Assembly (NCBI GenBank): GCA_964020085.1
Contig: OZ026606.1
Location: 10,740,797 to 10,804,796 of the forward strand
Direction of reading: 5' to 3'
DNA from: Micromussa lordhowensis
Lineage: Eukaryota; Cnidaria; Anthozoa; Scleractinia; Lobophylliidae
Length of the DNA stretch: 64,000 nt
Shown here: one piece after another, positions 35,546 through 48,355 of the stretch
How positions within the stretch are numbered: position 1 is the stretch's first letter
Layout: every line of letters starts with the position of its first letter
Program-made: the position numbers and the translations under genes
Notes under the pieces: generated by a model
What the model saw: the letters and a program-made list of their open reading frames with translations, nothing else
What the model was told of the DNA's origin: nothing
Database searches by the model: none

Positions 35546-36994
35546 TTTCAAAATTGCTCGGTTCTTGAAATCAGTAGCCAAGCCTATGCGGCAGTGAAAG
35601 ATTGTTAAAGGAGCCCCATTAACTGAAGCACACTTTCCCCTTTCTAATTTTCCGACTAAGCTCTTGCAAAACTTACTGTTTGTAACGCAAAACCCACAAC
35701 AAAACTCTTTTGGCTTTCAACAACCGCATATGTAGTTCTTTGTGAGACAGGAATGGAATCGTGGCAGGTGTTTATAGCAAACATTATTTAAACCTGAAGT
35801 AATCATTCGGGTCACATTACACAACTAGGTGTGCAGCGGTTGGTTAAGGACAGTTTGTTAACAAAGTATACACACATACGCATGACATCGGAAATGTCGC
35901 GAAAACATCAGCGAGCCGCTCATGTTTCATGCCATCGTTGGGTCTCAAACCAGAGACATGTTCTCAATCATTAATTATAAGCTGATGCTTGGCTTTAAGG
36001 CAAGTATGATGGTCTTTTTATGACAAGAAACCTGTGAATTAGATTGTTGCTTTTATCAAAAAGTCAGTTGCGGACAAGAACTCCAATAATTAAGGGAGAA
36101 ATGTCATTTTAATAGACAGGTGCAACTCCGTTGATAATTTTGAACATCATTAGGGTTTGTTTTCTTGGTTTCTACTCACCAGTCCTTGGGAATTGTCCAG
36201 CCAAGTTTACTTAACTTATCTTTTGTATTTTATAGTTTCCGAAGCTTATCATTTACCTACATGTTATCTCTGCCATTCCAAACAACTCTATAATTTCTTT
36301 TGGCATTTTTCAGAAGAAGTCAACCATGTTATTATTACCATCATTCAAAGCAAAGGAAGTGACATTTTTTTCGATACAGTTTTTTCCCCGCTTTTCTAAG
36401 AAGCAGTCAATTACCACTGTGGTTCAAAGCTCCGAGGCAATTTTCAGCTGTTTTCTTCCGTTTATAAGACTTTACTAATTAGGAAATTGAAACCGACCCT
36501 AAACGATAATGTTAGCAGCGTAAAGCTTTATCTTTATTAGTTCAGTTCATCTTTAAATATGCAAATTTTTCTCAACTTCTGTCATTGTTATTGTTAATTA
36601 GTTACTTATCTTGAATTTAAATATATTCCAAATGGTCATTTTGAAGATGTATTTCGAATTATACGAAAGGTCAAGCTAAATGAATTTTGTTCTCCAAAAA
36701 TGCGTTTTTACTGTAAATTTGTCACCGCAGTTTGTGTGTTATTTCTTATTAAGCCGATGGCCAAGAAAAAGAGTATTTACGAATTGGCAGACATATTCCC
36801 AACTTGTTTCCGGATGCGAATGAAGCTTTATTTGAATGTAATTTTGTTTTCATCTATTTTTTTTAGTTTAAACATTGAGACTATGATCTTATCGAAATAT
36901 GACAATTTATCTACCGTACGTAAAATATTGAAGCCGTTATATAAGCAAGGACTGAATTTTAGCAAGTTTCATTTTTTATTAATTGTTTTTCAGT
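35546..36994. other. Intergenic DNA, no gene seen
   Basis: Divergent interval between the minus-strand leader exon and the plus-strand element at 36995. Short open frames only. Confidence 0.4.
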
Positions 36995-37905
36995 TTAAGG
37001 TGGAATGGTACCCTAAAACATGGCAATGTTCATGAAAAATTCTGTTTCTTGAGACCCTTGCCACTTGTCAAAAACATTTTGAAACGATCTCGAATTTTCC
37101 TCTAGATGAGTGTGAAATTTTTAAAGGAAAACACACAGTGGTATAATCATTTTTACGTAGCAACGGCCCCAGTAGCAACGGCTGTTTACTATAAGAACGT
37201 GACCAAAAATATAGATTAGTTTTAACATAATATAGGAACAAAAATTTGTAGAAAAAAGCTTTAAAGACATGTACAACATGATTGGTATAATTACTCGTGA
37301 AAAGCTTTGCCTCGAATTGCCATCACAGGCTCATTTATCATTTTTTGTTTTCCGTATGAAATAAAAACGAGTATTTCCTACAACTGCGGTTACTTTTTAC
37401 AAAATAGAACAACCAATTCACCCCGTCCCCCGAGATCCAATCTGCCCCCCCCCCCCTGCCCACTATTTGTGGCTTATTAAATGCTTAATCCCTCAGTGCG
37501 CCAACATTTCTACATCTTCAGGTATTTATGTAGAATCTCTGAAACTTGGGCTAATCAAAAACCAATAGTGTCGTGATGATATAAACCAAAAACATCGTGA
37601 CATTTTAAAGCCTGTCACGTGACATGAGATGATTTTTCCATTGGGTGTGGTGTAAAATAAGGTTATTTCCAAATAAAGCCTGTTAAAAACACTTAAAACA
37701 AGAATTAACTGTCAAAACGTAAGAAGATTGCACAGAACAAAACATAAACTTACACGATATGCCTGTTTGACAATGTAAAAGAGCAGGATGTGTTGGCGTC
37801 AATACTATAAAACACTACCTCAAAGGCTGTGGTCGGTTTTGAGTAAAACCTTCAAAATGTAATTTCTCTTCACGAGAGCCCTTTTAGGGTATCATCCCAC
37901 CTTAA
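36995..37905. mobile_element. Second TTAA-bounded element related to the one at 49.8 kb
   Basis: 911 bp with inverted ends TTAAGGTGG(A/G)ATG(G/A)TACC then CTAAAA. The first nine bases TTAAGGTGG match the other element's right end. It contains a C13-type homopolymer at about 37444 and shares a 350-400 bp internal block, inverted, with 50050-50420. No transposase. Confidence 0.6.
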
Positions 37906-38572
37906 CTCCTCTTTCTGCGCATGTCATGGTTTACTACATAGAGGATATTTGTCTGCGATTAAGATTTTTTTATGCTTATTTCTCTCATCGCGGCTTGATC
38001 AAAATTTGCAGTGGAACCAACTACGTTATGTTTGAGTGAGATTATCAAGTGGTCGCGAGTTTTCCAGCCAGCAGGGCATTCAATACATCAGCAAGGGAAC
38101 AGATTTTTCACGGAACAGATTCGTTGCGTGCCTCTGCAGTTATTGCCGTCCAAGGAAATTTGGGGTCGCAGAGCTCGGGTTAAAAACGCTTATATCTAAA
38201 TCTGAGTCAGCTTTAAAGCTGTAAACAGGTTATACCATTCTTAGTGTAACTTGCGATTTCAAGACAATGGTCAAAATTGTCATTAAAATACGAACCATGC
38301 CTCGACTAAACTAACATTGGCCTAATATGCCAACCAAGGCGTGCCAAAAAGGTACTATTCGAAGTTTGAGAGAACCGAACCGCTATTTGAAAGCATAAGG
38401 TGAACTTTCTGATGCAATTTCTGTCGTAATAATATGCATGCAAAACTTTCATCATGCTGATTGGCTGAAACCACGTCAATTAATCCCAAACAGTGCAGAG
38501 AGTTGAAATTTAGTGCAAAAAGTTGAAATTAAATTGATTGACAGGAAAGTCGCGAAAGCCCAACGAAATAAA

Positions 38573-38968
38573 ATGGCGGGCAGCTCGGGGGAAAGTGACA
38601 ATATTTTAATACAGAGTTTGAAGGAGAATGCTGTGAACAAAAACACCTTACAAAGCACAAATAATTAACTGGGTAAAAGTCTGGAAGTCTTGGGCTTCTC
38701 AAAAAAAAGCATTGAAGAGTACGAACCAGGGGCCAAAATCCTCGAGCAGTTTTACGCAACAGTTCGTGAGAAAGACGGGAATGATTACGAACCTGATGGC
38801 CTTCGTGTGATGGTTACTGCTATCGACCGATACCTAGCAGATAAAGAGTACAAACACTCGATCATTCGCGACAGAGAGTTTAAAAGCTCGAAGCAAGTTC
38901 TTGGGGGAAAAGCAAGACTACTGCGACAACAAGGTAAAGGCAAGCGGCCGAACAAGGACACGAAATAA
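38573..38968 (+). pseudogene. Broken Crypton-type (DUF3504-like) recombinase N-terminal fragment
   Basis: Reads MAGSSGESDNILIQSLKENA, then STNN, a stop, and in a shifted frame WVKVWKSWASQKK. After a run of A it returns to SIEEYEPGAKILEQFYATVR, EKDGNDYEPDGLRVMVTAID, RYLADKEY, SIIRDREF and GKARLLRQQGKGKRPN, then stops. The FYxxVRxKDGxxYEPDxLRxMxxxIDRYL and SIIxxREFxxSxxVLxGKARxLxxQGKGKRPN patterns are characteristic of Crypton-derived proteins (KIAA1958/ZMYM-like DUF3504 family). The catalytic tyrosine-recombinase part is absent. Two frame disruptions make it a relic. Confidence 0.75.
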
Positions 38969-39020
38969 ACATGAACAAAGAAGAGCCAGACTCAAATTTG
39001 TGCATGTATATTATTAACAA

Positions 39021-39032
39021 GTAATCAAATAA

Positions 39033-39063
<31 letters not shown>

Positions 39064-39156
39064 TCGTAAATTTTCAAAAACTACAATTTTTTGTAGTCTT
39101 TGAAAAATTTACTTGTGCTTATTTATTCCGAATTGCACTCGAAATCATTCGATTAC
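39021..39156. mobile_element. Hairpin element following the Crypton relic
   Basis: TCGTGCAATTTGGAATAAAT AAGCACTCGTAAATTTTCAAA is mirrored by TTTGAAAAATTTACTTGTGC TTATTTATTCCGAATTGCACTCGA around a CTACAATTTTTTGTAG loop. It starts about 50 nt after the Crypton fragment's stop. Confidence 0.75.
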
Positions 39157-40869
39157 CTATACAAACAAAAAGTACAATATTTATTCTCTGACCGTTTGTA
39201 GCATTTGGGCATCTGGAGATTTTCTGTCCCACGAAGCTCACATGCGCAGTTTTGTATCACAAAACAAAAAAACTGCCCGCCAACAAGTTGTCCTGTGTAG
39301 TTTTCGTCGTAAATTGGAGGTTGGTGTTCAAATTTACCCCGAGGAATTTAAAAAAGTTGTTTGCACGACCGGCAAAAGTGCTGGGAGAATTCTTAGATGA
39401 GGGGACATCCCATGTAGGGGGGTAGGGGTGGCAATTCTCTAAGTTGCTTTCCCTATGGAAAACCAAGGTAACCTCAGATTTAGTCAGACTCATTGTTATC
39501 CTTTCCTTTCGTTTTTAGCAGGTGTCTTATTGAATAGTCGATTAATCTGTGTTTGATCAATAAGGAATCATTTCACCACATCCGCAGGATGTTATCAGCA
39601 GTATCGTAAGTATTGTTTTTAGTACCACCGCTCTTTAGACCATGAACGTTCATGTAGTTCACAATCACACGAGAATACAGACGGGGTATCTTTCAATATT
39701 TATTTCATACCTTCCCTCTCATGCTTGTTTTAGTATAGTTATTGCTTGTCGTATTTTTCAAATTTCTCACACCAGTTAGAGATAATGTCAACAACGAGAG
39801 TCGTATCGAATCGTAACTCGAAAGCCGCAGGTCGCGCCACATCGTATAGCACAAACGTGTGATTTCAAGCGCTTTCTTGACAAAGAGAAACAAGACAGTA
39901 GTCTGTAGATAAGTGGGCCTATTGAAAATGATTTAAGGTAAGTGATTTTGCATTTTAAGTTAGATTTATAAGGATAAATGGAAAATTGATTCATCACAAT
40001 CGTTCAGAAACATTAAACGAGTCATTTCAAGCTCAACAGGTCTCAATTTCCACTCCCCTATCATTGCTTAAATAAAGTAATCCTAGTGTATTGTGTCCTT
40101 CAATATGATGTCTAATATCTACGGTGTTGCTCATATTTATTCGAGCACTCCAAATCTTTCGTAAAATTCTTAAATTATATTATTTTATATTTGTGACAGG
40201 AACGCCTTTGTTTATAATTTTAATCAACTCAGTGCAGGCGTTGACATTCGTCTCTGGGGGATTTATCTTACGTTTGACTATTTAATAATTGTTTAAAAAC
40301 GCCCTCAAAATATAGAATAATGTAAAAATAAAAAATAAAAATGCCCATAAACGCTTACCATATTTGTAGAGAATAGTATAATTTTCGTACCCCATGATAA
40401 TAAATGTTTATATATCTATATTACAGTAAAGTATCGAGTTTTTAGATACTAATTTTCTACAGACTTCCTTGGTCTGGTGTACTGGGTATTTGTAAATATA
40501 GGGTCTATGAGTTACTTAGTTGATTGCTATGATAAAATAACCGCCTTACCCAGAACTAGCCGAGCAACTCACAAAAGTTTAAAATCGCTGTCAACGAAGA
40601 GTAACTGGTAGACAATGAACACGGGTTTACCACGAGGAGTTTACGTTGTCGTCGCTGGACTTGTAGAGGCCAAGATCTACTTTGCTCTGAAAATGGCTTC
40701 CGCTCAGGTTGTCGAAATGTCATTTGCCAACAAGAGCTCTTTTTAGAACTACTCTCGCCCAGACGAGCACATTGGACTAATATTCCCAAATCGTTTGTTT
40801 CTTTGTTGTTTCTCTGAATTAGATTTTCAGTGATTGGGGGTATTCGTAGGTGCATCGTCGACCAGAAGA
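39157..40869. other. Upstream region of the small Ala-rich gene
   Basis: No coding region recognised. A likely 5-prime UTR exon begins after the acceptor at 40830. The minus-strand open frame at 40556-40882 overlaps this and shows no domain. Confidence 0.4.
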
Positions 40870-43800
40870 ATGATAATAACAAAACTCAGTTTTCCCATCT
40901 TGGTACCTTCCATTATGATTATACTTCTATTGGAAGACACTACAGGTAAATTAAATATATCCACACTGTTATCTTTGCTTAATATCATGGGTGATAAATC
41001 ACTTCTTACTTTTGGCAAGAAAGTTCAGCATTAATTTAACAAATTGACGTCAGTTTTTCATGCGTCTGTCCTGTTATTGATCGCGGATTTCGTCATAACA
41101 TTGTCAAAGTAGCTGTGGATACACGAGGCGATAACCGAGTGGATCCGGAGAGTACGTTGACAATGTTATGACGAAAAATAATAATATCACATATGAAATA
41201 TTTGCAAAATTGCCATGGCAACGTTTGGCGCGAAATTACAAGTTACAATAAGCAAGTAAAAAGCCCAAGATTATAAGTGTAAATTTACAACCAGGATATT
41301 AAAAGGTAATCAAATGGTATAATTTGGTGGTGTGAGCTACCTGGTTAAATAACATTGTTATAATTGTTATCATTATACCGGTGAAATCAAAAAAAACTTT
41401 CACTTCAAAAAATTTCTCTCAAATTATTAGAATTTTGACAAGAAGAGTATGGAATTATTTCCTTATTTCTCCCGTTACCGTTTGATTACCCATACTTATC
41501 TAGGCTGGTTGTCTATGCCAGACTAAGCTCTTCTTTGTAAGAATGTATATTTTTCATTCCGTCTTATACTGAAAATATTCTTTTGAACATTCTTGGATTA
41601 CAGAGTATAGTATATATATTTCAGTTAAATGCAACGGGTGTGACCAGGAATTGAACTGCATGTATCGGATGTATCGTGTTACATTGCGCACAATACATTT
41701 CATGTTTTATCTGGTTTTATTGTGATTAATTTTCAATCAACACAATAACATGCTATTAACAAGCCTTGAGTGTATGTTAAGCATGTTCTCAAAACTTCGG
41801 CAATTATCAGTCTCAATATTCTTATAAAAGAGATTCCCATAGAACAAAAAGAGTATATAGCTGTGTAGTTACTCATTGAAAAAAAACCTGAGTCGTTTTG
41901 AAAATGCTTCGTCTTGATATCAAACCTGGTATATTAAACCTGAAGGATCATGGGTAACATTTTTTTTGCAACTGTTTCCAGATAGGTCAGTTGTCGTACA
42001 AAAGCGCGAAGGCGTACGCAACAACGCCAAAAGGTGCTATGGGTATCGCTAGTTTACCGCTGGTTGATCGAAATTCGTGATGTTTCAAGGCGATAGAAGG
42101 AAAGATCATAAAACACGAGTATTCTTTATTTTTCCTTCCTTTGTCGCTGAACATCATGGATTTCGATCAACAACATGTAAGCTACTGTTACCAACAATAC
42201 CTTTCGGCATTTTGACGTACGTAGTTACGCTTCTGAAGCGAAACCTTTCTCGAAACAACCATATTTTCGAGTTACCTAAAGCCTCTCTTTCAAAGCGAGA
42301 CCTGGTGCACAACCATTCATATGAAAATGAGTTTAATTTGCATGCGATTGAAATCTTATTTTCATATGAAAGGATGAGCACCAAGAATCGCTTTGAGAAA
42401 GAGGCTTAAGGTAATTCGGAAATGGCCTATTGCCGTTTGTCCCCTCAGCGATTATTTCTGGTAATATTTCTCTTTTCTCTTTTGTAAGCTAGCTATTTAC
42501 TAATCCGTATTTCGTATTTTTGTCCACACAGAGAGCAGACCTATAGTATCGCCATTCTTTCGACCTCCACCCGGACAAGGGTATGAAAAGATTAACGCAA
42601 TAAAAGGTAACCTAAACATGTGCTTCCCATACCTAATTACCTTTTGGTACTGAGCTCTTGCAACTAAACAATGCTGAAACTGAAAGTGAAGAATGATCAT
42701 CACAGTGTATTTTCCAATTTAAGCAAGTGGAAAGAAGAAGCCTGAAAAAAAAAAAAAAACCGGGCTTATTTCGTATATACATTACATCAATGCTGAAACT
42801 GTATAACAAACCCGGCTGGTTTTCAAATCGCTAGATACATATTTATGGCGCTTCTTAGGCTTATTTCGGCATACTAGCGACATAACGACATATACAACAA
42901 CGACTTAAGGCTGGTTTCGCTAGCGACGGAGTCGTAATCAGTCGTAATCAGAAGCATAGAGCGAAACGAACTAGTGAAAGTCAAACCGACGGTGTCGGAA
43001 GCAGAACACCTATTCTGTTACGACTCCATCGCTTACGATCATATGAAAACCAGATTGTCGGAGTCGGAAGCAGAAGCGGAAGAATAAACCAATCACGATG
43101 CTCGATTCCAGGCCCGACTCCGACTCCGACTCCGACTCCGACTCCGACTCCGACTCCGACTCCGACTCCGACTCCGACTCCGACTCCGACTCCGACTCCG
43201 ACTCCGACTCCGACTCCGACTCCGACTCCGACTCCGACTCCAACGTGAAAACAAGTATTAAGGCCCAGTCCGCACGAATTCGGATAATAGGGACTTTAAG
43301 ATATGGTACGGCTAGGCTGTAGTACGGCGGCAGAGAGGGAAGATCACTTCCGGTGACGTCATGACGCGCGTACCAGTACGGCTTTCCCGCCGTAGCCTTG
43401 CTTTCTACTACGGGAAAGTGCCTGGTTTCAGGTACTCTTCACTTCGTGAGTATAAGTCTGCTGTTTCCTCCTAATTTTAGCGCTTTTTTTACTGTTTGAA
43501 CAGTCTAGTTTGAAGATAAAGTACTCAATCATAAAAATCATTTGTAAGATGATTGTTTCTTTGTCATTTGTACAGAAAATTTAAACGATTTTAACACCTA
43601 CCGCGAGATGATCAATTCAGTCATTATTAGTATCGGGCCGAACAGCCGTAGATAAGAAAGCTTCGTATTTAGTAATCTGAGCTATAATTGTTTATTGCTG
43701 TTCAAAATGTATTTTATTATGATGAAAAGTTCTGTATTTTCGGGCTTATCACGTACTTAATCGTTTTATGAACAAATCCGTGCTGAAATGGAGCTTTCTA

Positions 43801-45334
43801 TCAGTGTTTATATTTTGTTTTGTGGTTGGAATTACAGGCTGTTCTATCAAGTTCTAAAATGCAAATCTAAGTTCTGGGAGAGGTAAGACGGTTACAGGGG
43901 AAGGACATCATCGTCATTAATCAAGCCTATTTCGTATGAAAGTCGAGTAAAGTCTCTGGTTTCCTTGAGCTAAGTCATTTTTTGTGAAGACACGTAGAGG
44001 CTGCACATGCTGTTGCCGTACAGCAAAATCTTAATCAGTTCAGTTTGGCGGGTAAAACGCCGTTGTCAGCCAAGTCCCTCACGGCCAAAGTAGCCGTAGT
44101 AGAACCTCGCCGTAGCGTATCTTAAAGTCCCTATTTTTCCGGATACGGCTTCCGCCCACATGCATCCGACGAATTCGGCAGCGAATCCGGATATTTTTAA
44201 TCCGCTCTCCATGAATACGCTATACGCGATCTGGACGGAAAAATGTTTGAAACCGAAACAAAATAGATACGCGTGGACGGGTCCTTAATGACATAATGAC
44301 ATAGTAGCTTATGTCACAATGTGAACTGCTATCGACATGAAAACATAAGGAAAATATCAGTGTTAATGTTTTTTCCTGATGTCGTTATGGTCATGCTGTT
44401 ATGTTGCTCATGTCATTATTTTAGAATGTTCACACTGCAAGCATAGCGACATAACGTCCTTCTTATGACATTTATGTCATTATGTCGCTCGTGTGAATTA
44501 GGCCTCTTGTTGGTGCCTCATTTCCTTTTTCTATTAAGAAAATACGAGCATTAAAATACATAACAGGGATTTCTTTTTTTTATTTTACAAATATCTAGAC
44601 CACACTTATGAGCAGTTTTACGGTAAAGGAAAGAAAAATCGTATAAGTCACAAGAAGAGCTTATCATCGCATGACATGAGGTTAACGCGAGAAGGTGAGA
44701 GTAATTTCAGAGTAAAATAAATGAACACAGTTCTAATAACTAAGATCAATTGGCTGCAACTTAAACTCATGGTTACTACCAAGGCGATGTTGCTAGTGCG
44801 TTTTTAAATGGAAGTATGACCTATGACATGTGACGTGAGTTACAAAGCATATTGACAGCTGACACCAACTATATCAACGAGGTGATTTCGTTTGCTTTCA
44901 GTGGAGCCGAAAGCATTTAAATTTGTTTTTCAAACAACTACGTTTTAAAAACTGCCTGATTTAAAAATAGAAACTGAACTGGAAAAAAGCGAGGTAAATT
45001 GTAACCGACTGAAACCAGCAGTCACGTGATTTTGATCACTAAGAATAACACTGGTTGTTGGTAAATTCTGCTTACTCGTAAAAATGACAAAACTGAAACA
45101 CCTGTCAATAACGGTTGTATTTACTCCTTAGCACTGTTGAAGGCAACCTCGGCCCAGACCACCGCACTTGTCGCTGCAGCTGAAGCCGCGCGCTCCTCTC
45201 TGGAGATCTCGGAACTAGCACAAAAGGCACAGGACATCTCGGTCAAGAGAGCATTATGGGCCTTGCAGACCATCAAAGTTGCAGCAAAAGCAGAGGAAGT
45301 GGCGGTGAACGCCATTCAGACAATGTTTATGTAG
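40870..45334 (+). CDS. Small secreted alanine-rich helical protein (two coding exons)
   Basis: Exon 1, 40870-40945, encodes [20 protein letters not shown] and LEDTT, a strong signal peptide ending in phase 1 before donor GTAAAT. Exon 2, 45132-45334, enters in the same phase after acceptor CTCCTTAG and ends in TAG. Total 92 residues, with a mature part of about 67. The mature protein is Ala-rich ([20 protein letters not shown], then [33 protein letters not shown]), has no cysteine or proline, and should form an amphipathic helix or coiled coil. An upstream acceptor GATTTTCAG at 40830 suggests a 5-prime UTR intron. AATAAA lies at 45957. Function unknown. Its tail exon is of the same type as the last exon of the LDLa gene downstream. 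Confidence 0.6.
41088..41176. mobile_element. Small MITE, TTTCGTCATAACATTGTCAA ends
   Basis: 20-bp perfect inverted ends enclose GTAGCTGTGGATACACGAGG and GAGTGGATCCGGAGAGTACG. It lies in the intron of the small alanine-rich gene. Confidence 0.75.
42061..42420. mobile_element. Inverted-repeat element with AGCCTCTCTTTCAAAGCGAG hairpin
   Basis: AGCCTCTCTTTCAAAGCGAG (about 42282) pairs with CGCTTTGAGAAAGAGGCT near 42408, and CATATGAAAATGAG pairs with CTTATTTTCATATG inside. A second fold, TTGATCGAAATTCGTGATGTT, pairs with AACATCATGGATTTCGATCAA at the left. Confidence 0.65.
42870..44500. mobile_element. Nested stack of inverted-repeat elements
   Basis: An outer pair AGCGACATAACGACAT (about 42877) and ATGTCATTATGTCGCT (about 44472) encloses others. 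One has AGGCCCAGTCCGCACGAATTC at about 43261 and GGACGGGTCCTTA near 44277. Within it, AGGGACTTTAAGATA at 43289 pairs with TATCTTAAAGTCCCT at 44117. The left part also holds the GACTCC microsatellite element. This reads as successive insertions of MITEs into MITEs. Confidence 0.55.
43112..43243. repeat. (GACTCC)n hexanucleotide microsatellite
   Basis: About 22 almost perfect copies of GACTCC. Flanks GTCGGAGTCGGAAGCAGAAG on the left and AACGTGAAAAC on the right suggest it grew inside a MITE whose own termini contain GGAGTC. It generates long SD/SE dipeptide open frames on both strands that are not genes. Confidence 0.95.
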
Positions 45335-45956
45335 CAAAATGATTCTTTGAAATTTCAAGTGAAATTTCAAGAAGTAGTACTACTACCAAAGGCTAACGTT
45401 TAACCATACCATAACACTGCGCATTCGTGTAGCTCCAATTCTCTACCTCTCAGCAATTTTTCTTTTAATATATTTTTTTCAAATACGCGTTTGCGTTGTT
45501 TTAAACCCCATTCACACTGACCTGCCAAAGCTGTTTCAGAATACAGGTATAAAATAAGTTCCCGCTGGTGGCTTCATTATATACTTTTTACAAGTAAAAA
45601 CTCATCGTGACATACTCGAAGGTTGTCAAAGTGTCGAGCCGCAGTCAACCTGTTCAGCCGAGGTGTAGTACGCGACTACTACAGTTTACGCCGCCGACAG
45701 TTTCATAATCTATCTAGTGAATTTCAAAGAATAGACAAGATTTGCTTGGAACGTTTCTGTAGAATCCAATTGTATCAAATCTTTGCAAACATGGAGTTTA
45801 AGATCTCAAGAAGGCTCCATTGCACGAAGAATCTCTAGCAGGTTACTGTATTTAATTCAATTTGCGCTTAATTAACTGTTAAGTTGTCATTTTAAGTAAT
45901 GTAGCGAGTAAAGGACAATAGCTAAACCGTAAGCGGAGTCTGGTACAATTAATATA

Positions 45957-45962
45957 AATAAA
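45957..45962 (+). terminator. Candidate polyadenylation signal of the small Ala-rich gene
   Basis: AATAAA about 620 nt after the TAG stop. Nearer variants may be used instead. Confidence 0.35.
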
Positions 45963-47667
45963 ATGTTAATTGTTTCGCAATCAAGGATAAAACTATTGGT
46001 ACTTCGCAGTGCGTTTAAGCTTTTAATCAAAATTACTCATGTTCAAAGCGTGTTGTGGTCGTACCGTGCAGTGCACTTGAAAATTCGAGATCACCATGCT
46101 AAACGACCTTTCCTTGCTTTAATAGATAAGTAGCTTTGCATATGTAAGCTATATTAAGACATGATTTAACATATAACGTTAGGAAGCTGTGCTTTTCATT
46201 GCAACTTTATCTTTATAATTAAGTCATATATACTGAAAGACAACCAAGCGTATCTCAATTTACAAACTGTCTGGAAAGGTGTATTCAAGGGTCACGTGAC
46301 GATGCCGTGAACCTGTATAGTGAACCTCTTTTGCAATAGCATATAATATTGGATAGATCATTTCAAGCGCGACTGTCGACAAGAGGGTCCACTTCATAAG
46401 GTTTAAAGTAGAGATATATCTTAATTCGAGTCAAGATAACTCAACATTTCGGTATTAAAGTAAAAACTGTGTAATGTCTTGAAAATAAATAATATACTCT
46501 TTAAATAAGACTGAAATATTTCTTTTGGTGTTGAACAACTTCCGAGTAATGAGCAATTATTGCGCTCATGACCCCTTACACCAGCTTCCTGGGATAATGA
46601 AGAGGTCCTTTATTCTACCTATATAACCACCTGTTGATCTGTCAGAAATTCATATCAGAACGTCAGGGAAATAACGTATGCATAACAGATTAATATCAAA
46701 TTTATCGAATCTTTCACTATACTCTCGGAAAAAGGAACTTTGATTCCTTTTAAGGCATTTTAAGGTAAGAAATCTTCGCTTTTATGTAACATTTATTGTG
46801 GACTGTGTTTAAAGTTATTTTCTTGGAAATTTAAACTAGCCTAGAAGGAAATATCTTAATTTGCGATTACCATCGATGTACAGGTCAACGAGACTTCTCT
46901 TCGCGTACAACATGTGGTGATTTGCGTTTTCCGCGAGCTAATGTAAGTGAAAATCTTGTTATGTCTGTGAATTGTTCTCTTCCCCTTTAAATGCAGTTAA
47001 CTTCAAAATTCACCGATACTGTAGAAGTAGAATGCCTTTTTTGAGATTATGCTCCGCCTCCAAAATGGCTTTAGTCATTGCACTAAAAATAATCGTTAAA
47101 ATATATAAGATAACGGACAAAATCTGGCTTATGTCATTTCGATAATTTAACTGCTACTAGACTAAAGAAATCGAATCGAAACATTCTGGCATACGTTACG
47201 CAAGGAAATAACTATTTATTTTAAGTTATTGCTTATTCGGTTTATGCATGGCGCATTTGGCTAAAACGAGTTGTTGAGAACCAAATAGTTGTTGAATTCA
47301 TGTCAATGGCTAAGCTGCTTAGTTTTCATTTTCCACTGTACAATTACGGGCACTATATTAAGGAGTTCTAACTGTATATGAAAACAACATCTTAACTCAT
47401 GTTTACTATTAGAAACTGCTCCATCTTTTCTGGCGCAATAACTACCTGTTCATACAATATGGCCACCAGTTTTAAGTCAGGTAGTTCTCACCCAGATTCT
47501 TCTCGATAGATTAAACTTGTGGCCTCTCTTTAACCTGGGATGTCGTTCTTTCACACTTTTTTCGAGGAATAATACCTTGTTTCAAACTCTCTTTAAATTC
47601 ATGGGAAGTCATGGGAAGCCATAGTCGAACATCACCGGTTTACCCCGTCAGATCCTTTAGATCTTCT

Positions 47668-47975
47668 CTGAGGCGCGGTGGCCTCATGGTTAGTGCGCTC
47701 GTCTCCAGATCGAGCGGGTCTGGGTTCGTGCATTGACCGGGGACATTGTGTTATGCTCATGGCTGGACATTTAACTCTGACAGTGCCTCTCTCCACCCAA
47801 GTGTATAAATGATACCGGCGAAGTTAATGCTGGGGGGTAACTCTGGGATGGACAACCATCCTATCCAGGGGGGAGTAGAAATACTCCTAGCCGCTTCATG
47901 CTACAAAAACCGGGGATAAGTAACGACCTGATTGGCCACTTGGCTCGTATGCAGACTTTACTTTTACCTTTTTAT
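47668..47975 (+). mobile_element. tRNA-derived SINE
   Basis: Head GGCGCGGTGGCCTCATGGTT then AGTGCGCTCGTCTCCAGATC and GGGTTCGTGC gives A-box-like and B-box-like promoter sequences. The body (GACATTGTGTTATGCTCATG, CCAAGTGTATAAATGATACC, GGGGGGAGTAGAAATACTCC) is a tRNA-unrelated conserved region. It lies between the two alanine-rich genes. Confidence 0.65.
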
Positions 47976-48355
47976 ATCGTCCAGGCCTTTGTTAAAAATG
48001 CTGGTGGCATCTTCAGCTTGTTGGACTAATTTAGAGTTCGTTAAGTAGAGCTTAATCTCCATTGGAAACGAGTAGGACGATGTCTCAAAATAGTCCGCAA
48101 TTGTCCAATTTACAGGCCGGTATCCTGTGTGATATGTAGATTAACATTACAGATTTAAATATGACGTTATGATTAAACGGTATAATGTTATATAAATTGC
48201 TCATTAACAACATACATGTAGCTTGATTCTGGTGTTAACTAATACAATTTGGTCGCAGCTTTTAAATTAATGTTATTTAAAAACCGCACCCGTATTTTCC
48301 TACATCAAGTAGATATTAACGATACCTTCTGTTATTTACAGGTTAATATATTTTG

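Larger units (their letters stand above)
45335..48355. other. Spacer between the two alanine-rich genes
   Basis: Contains the first gene's 3-prime UTR and the SINE at 47668. The rest is unassigned AT-rich DNA. The 5-prime UTR acceptor of the next gene is at 48341. Confidence 0.45.

Noticed and set aside
36700..37035. 111-codon hydrophobic open frame
   Set aside because: AT-rich, no recognisable family, and its 3-prime end runs into the terminus of the TTAA element.
40556..40882. 108-codon minus-strand open frame
   Set aside because: Antisense to the likely 5-prime UTR and signal-peptide exon of the Ala-rich gene, with no domain.
43010..43322. Ser-Asp / Ser-Glu repeat proteins on both strands
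   Set aside because: Both frames are simply the GACTCC microsatellite translated, with no flanking coding signal.
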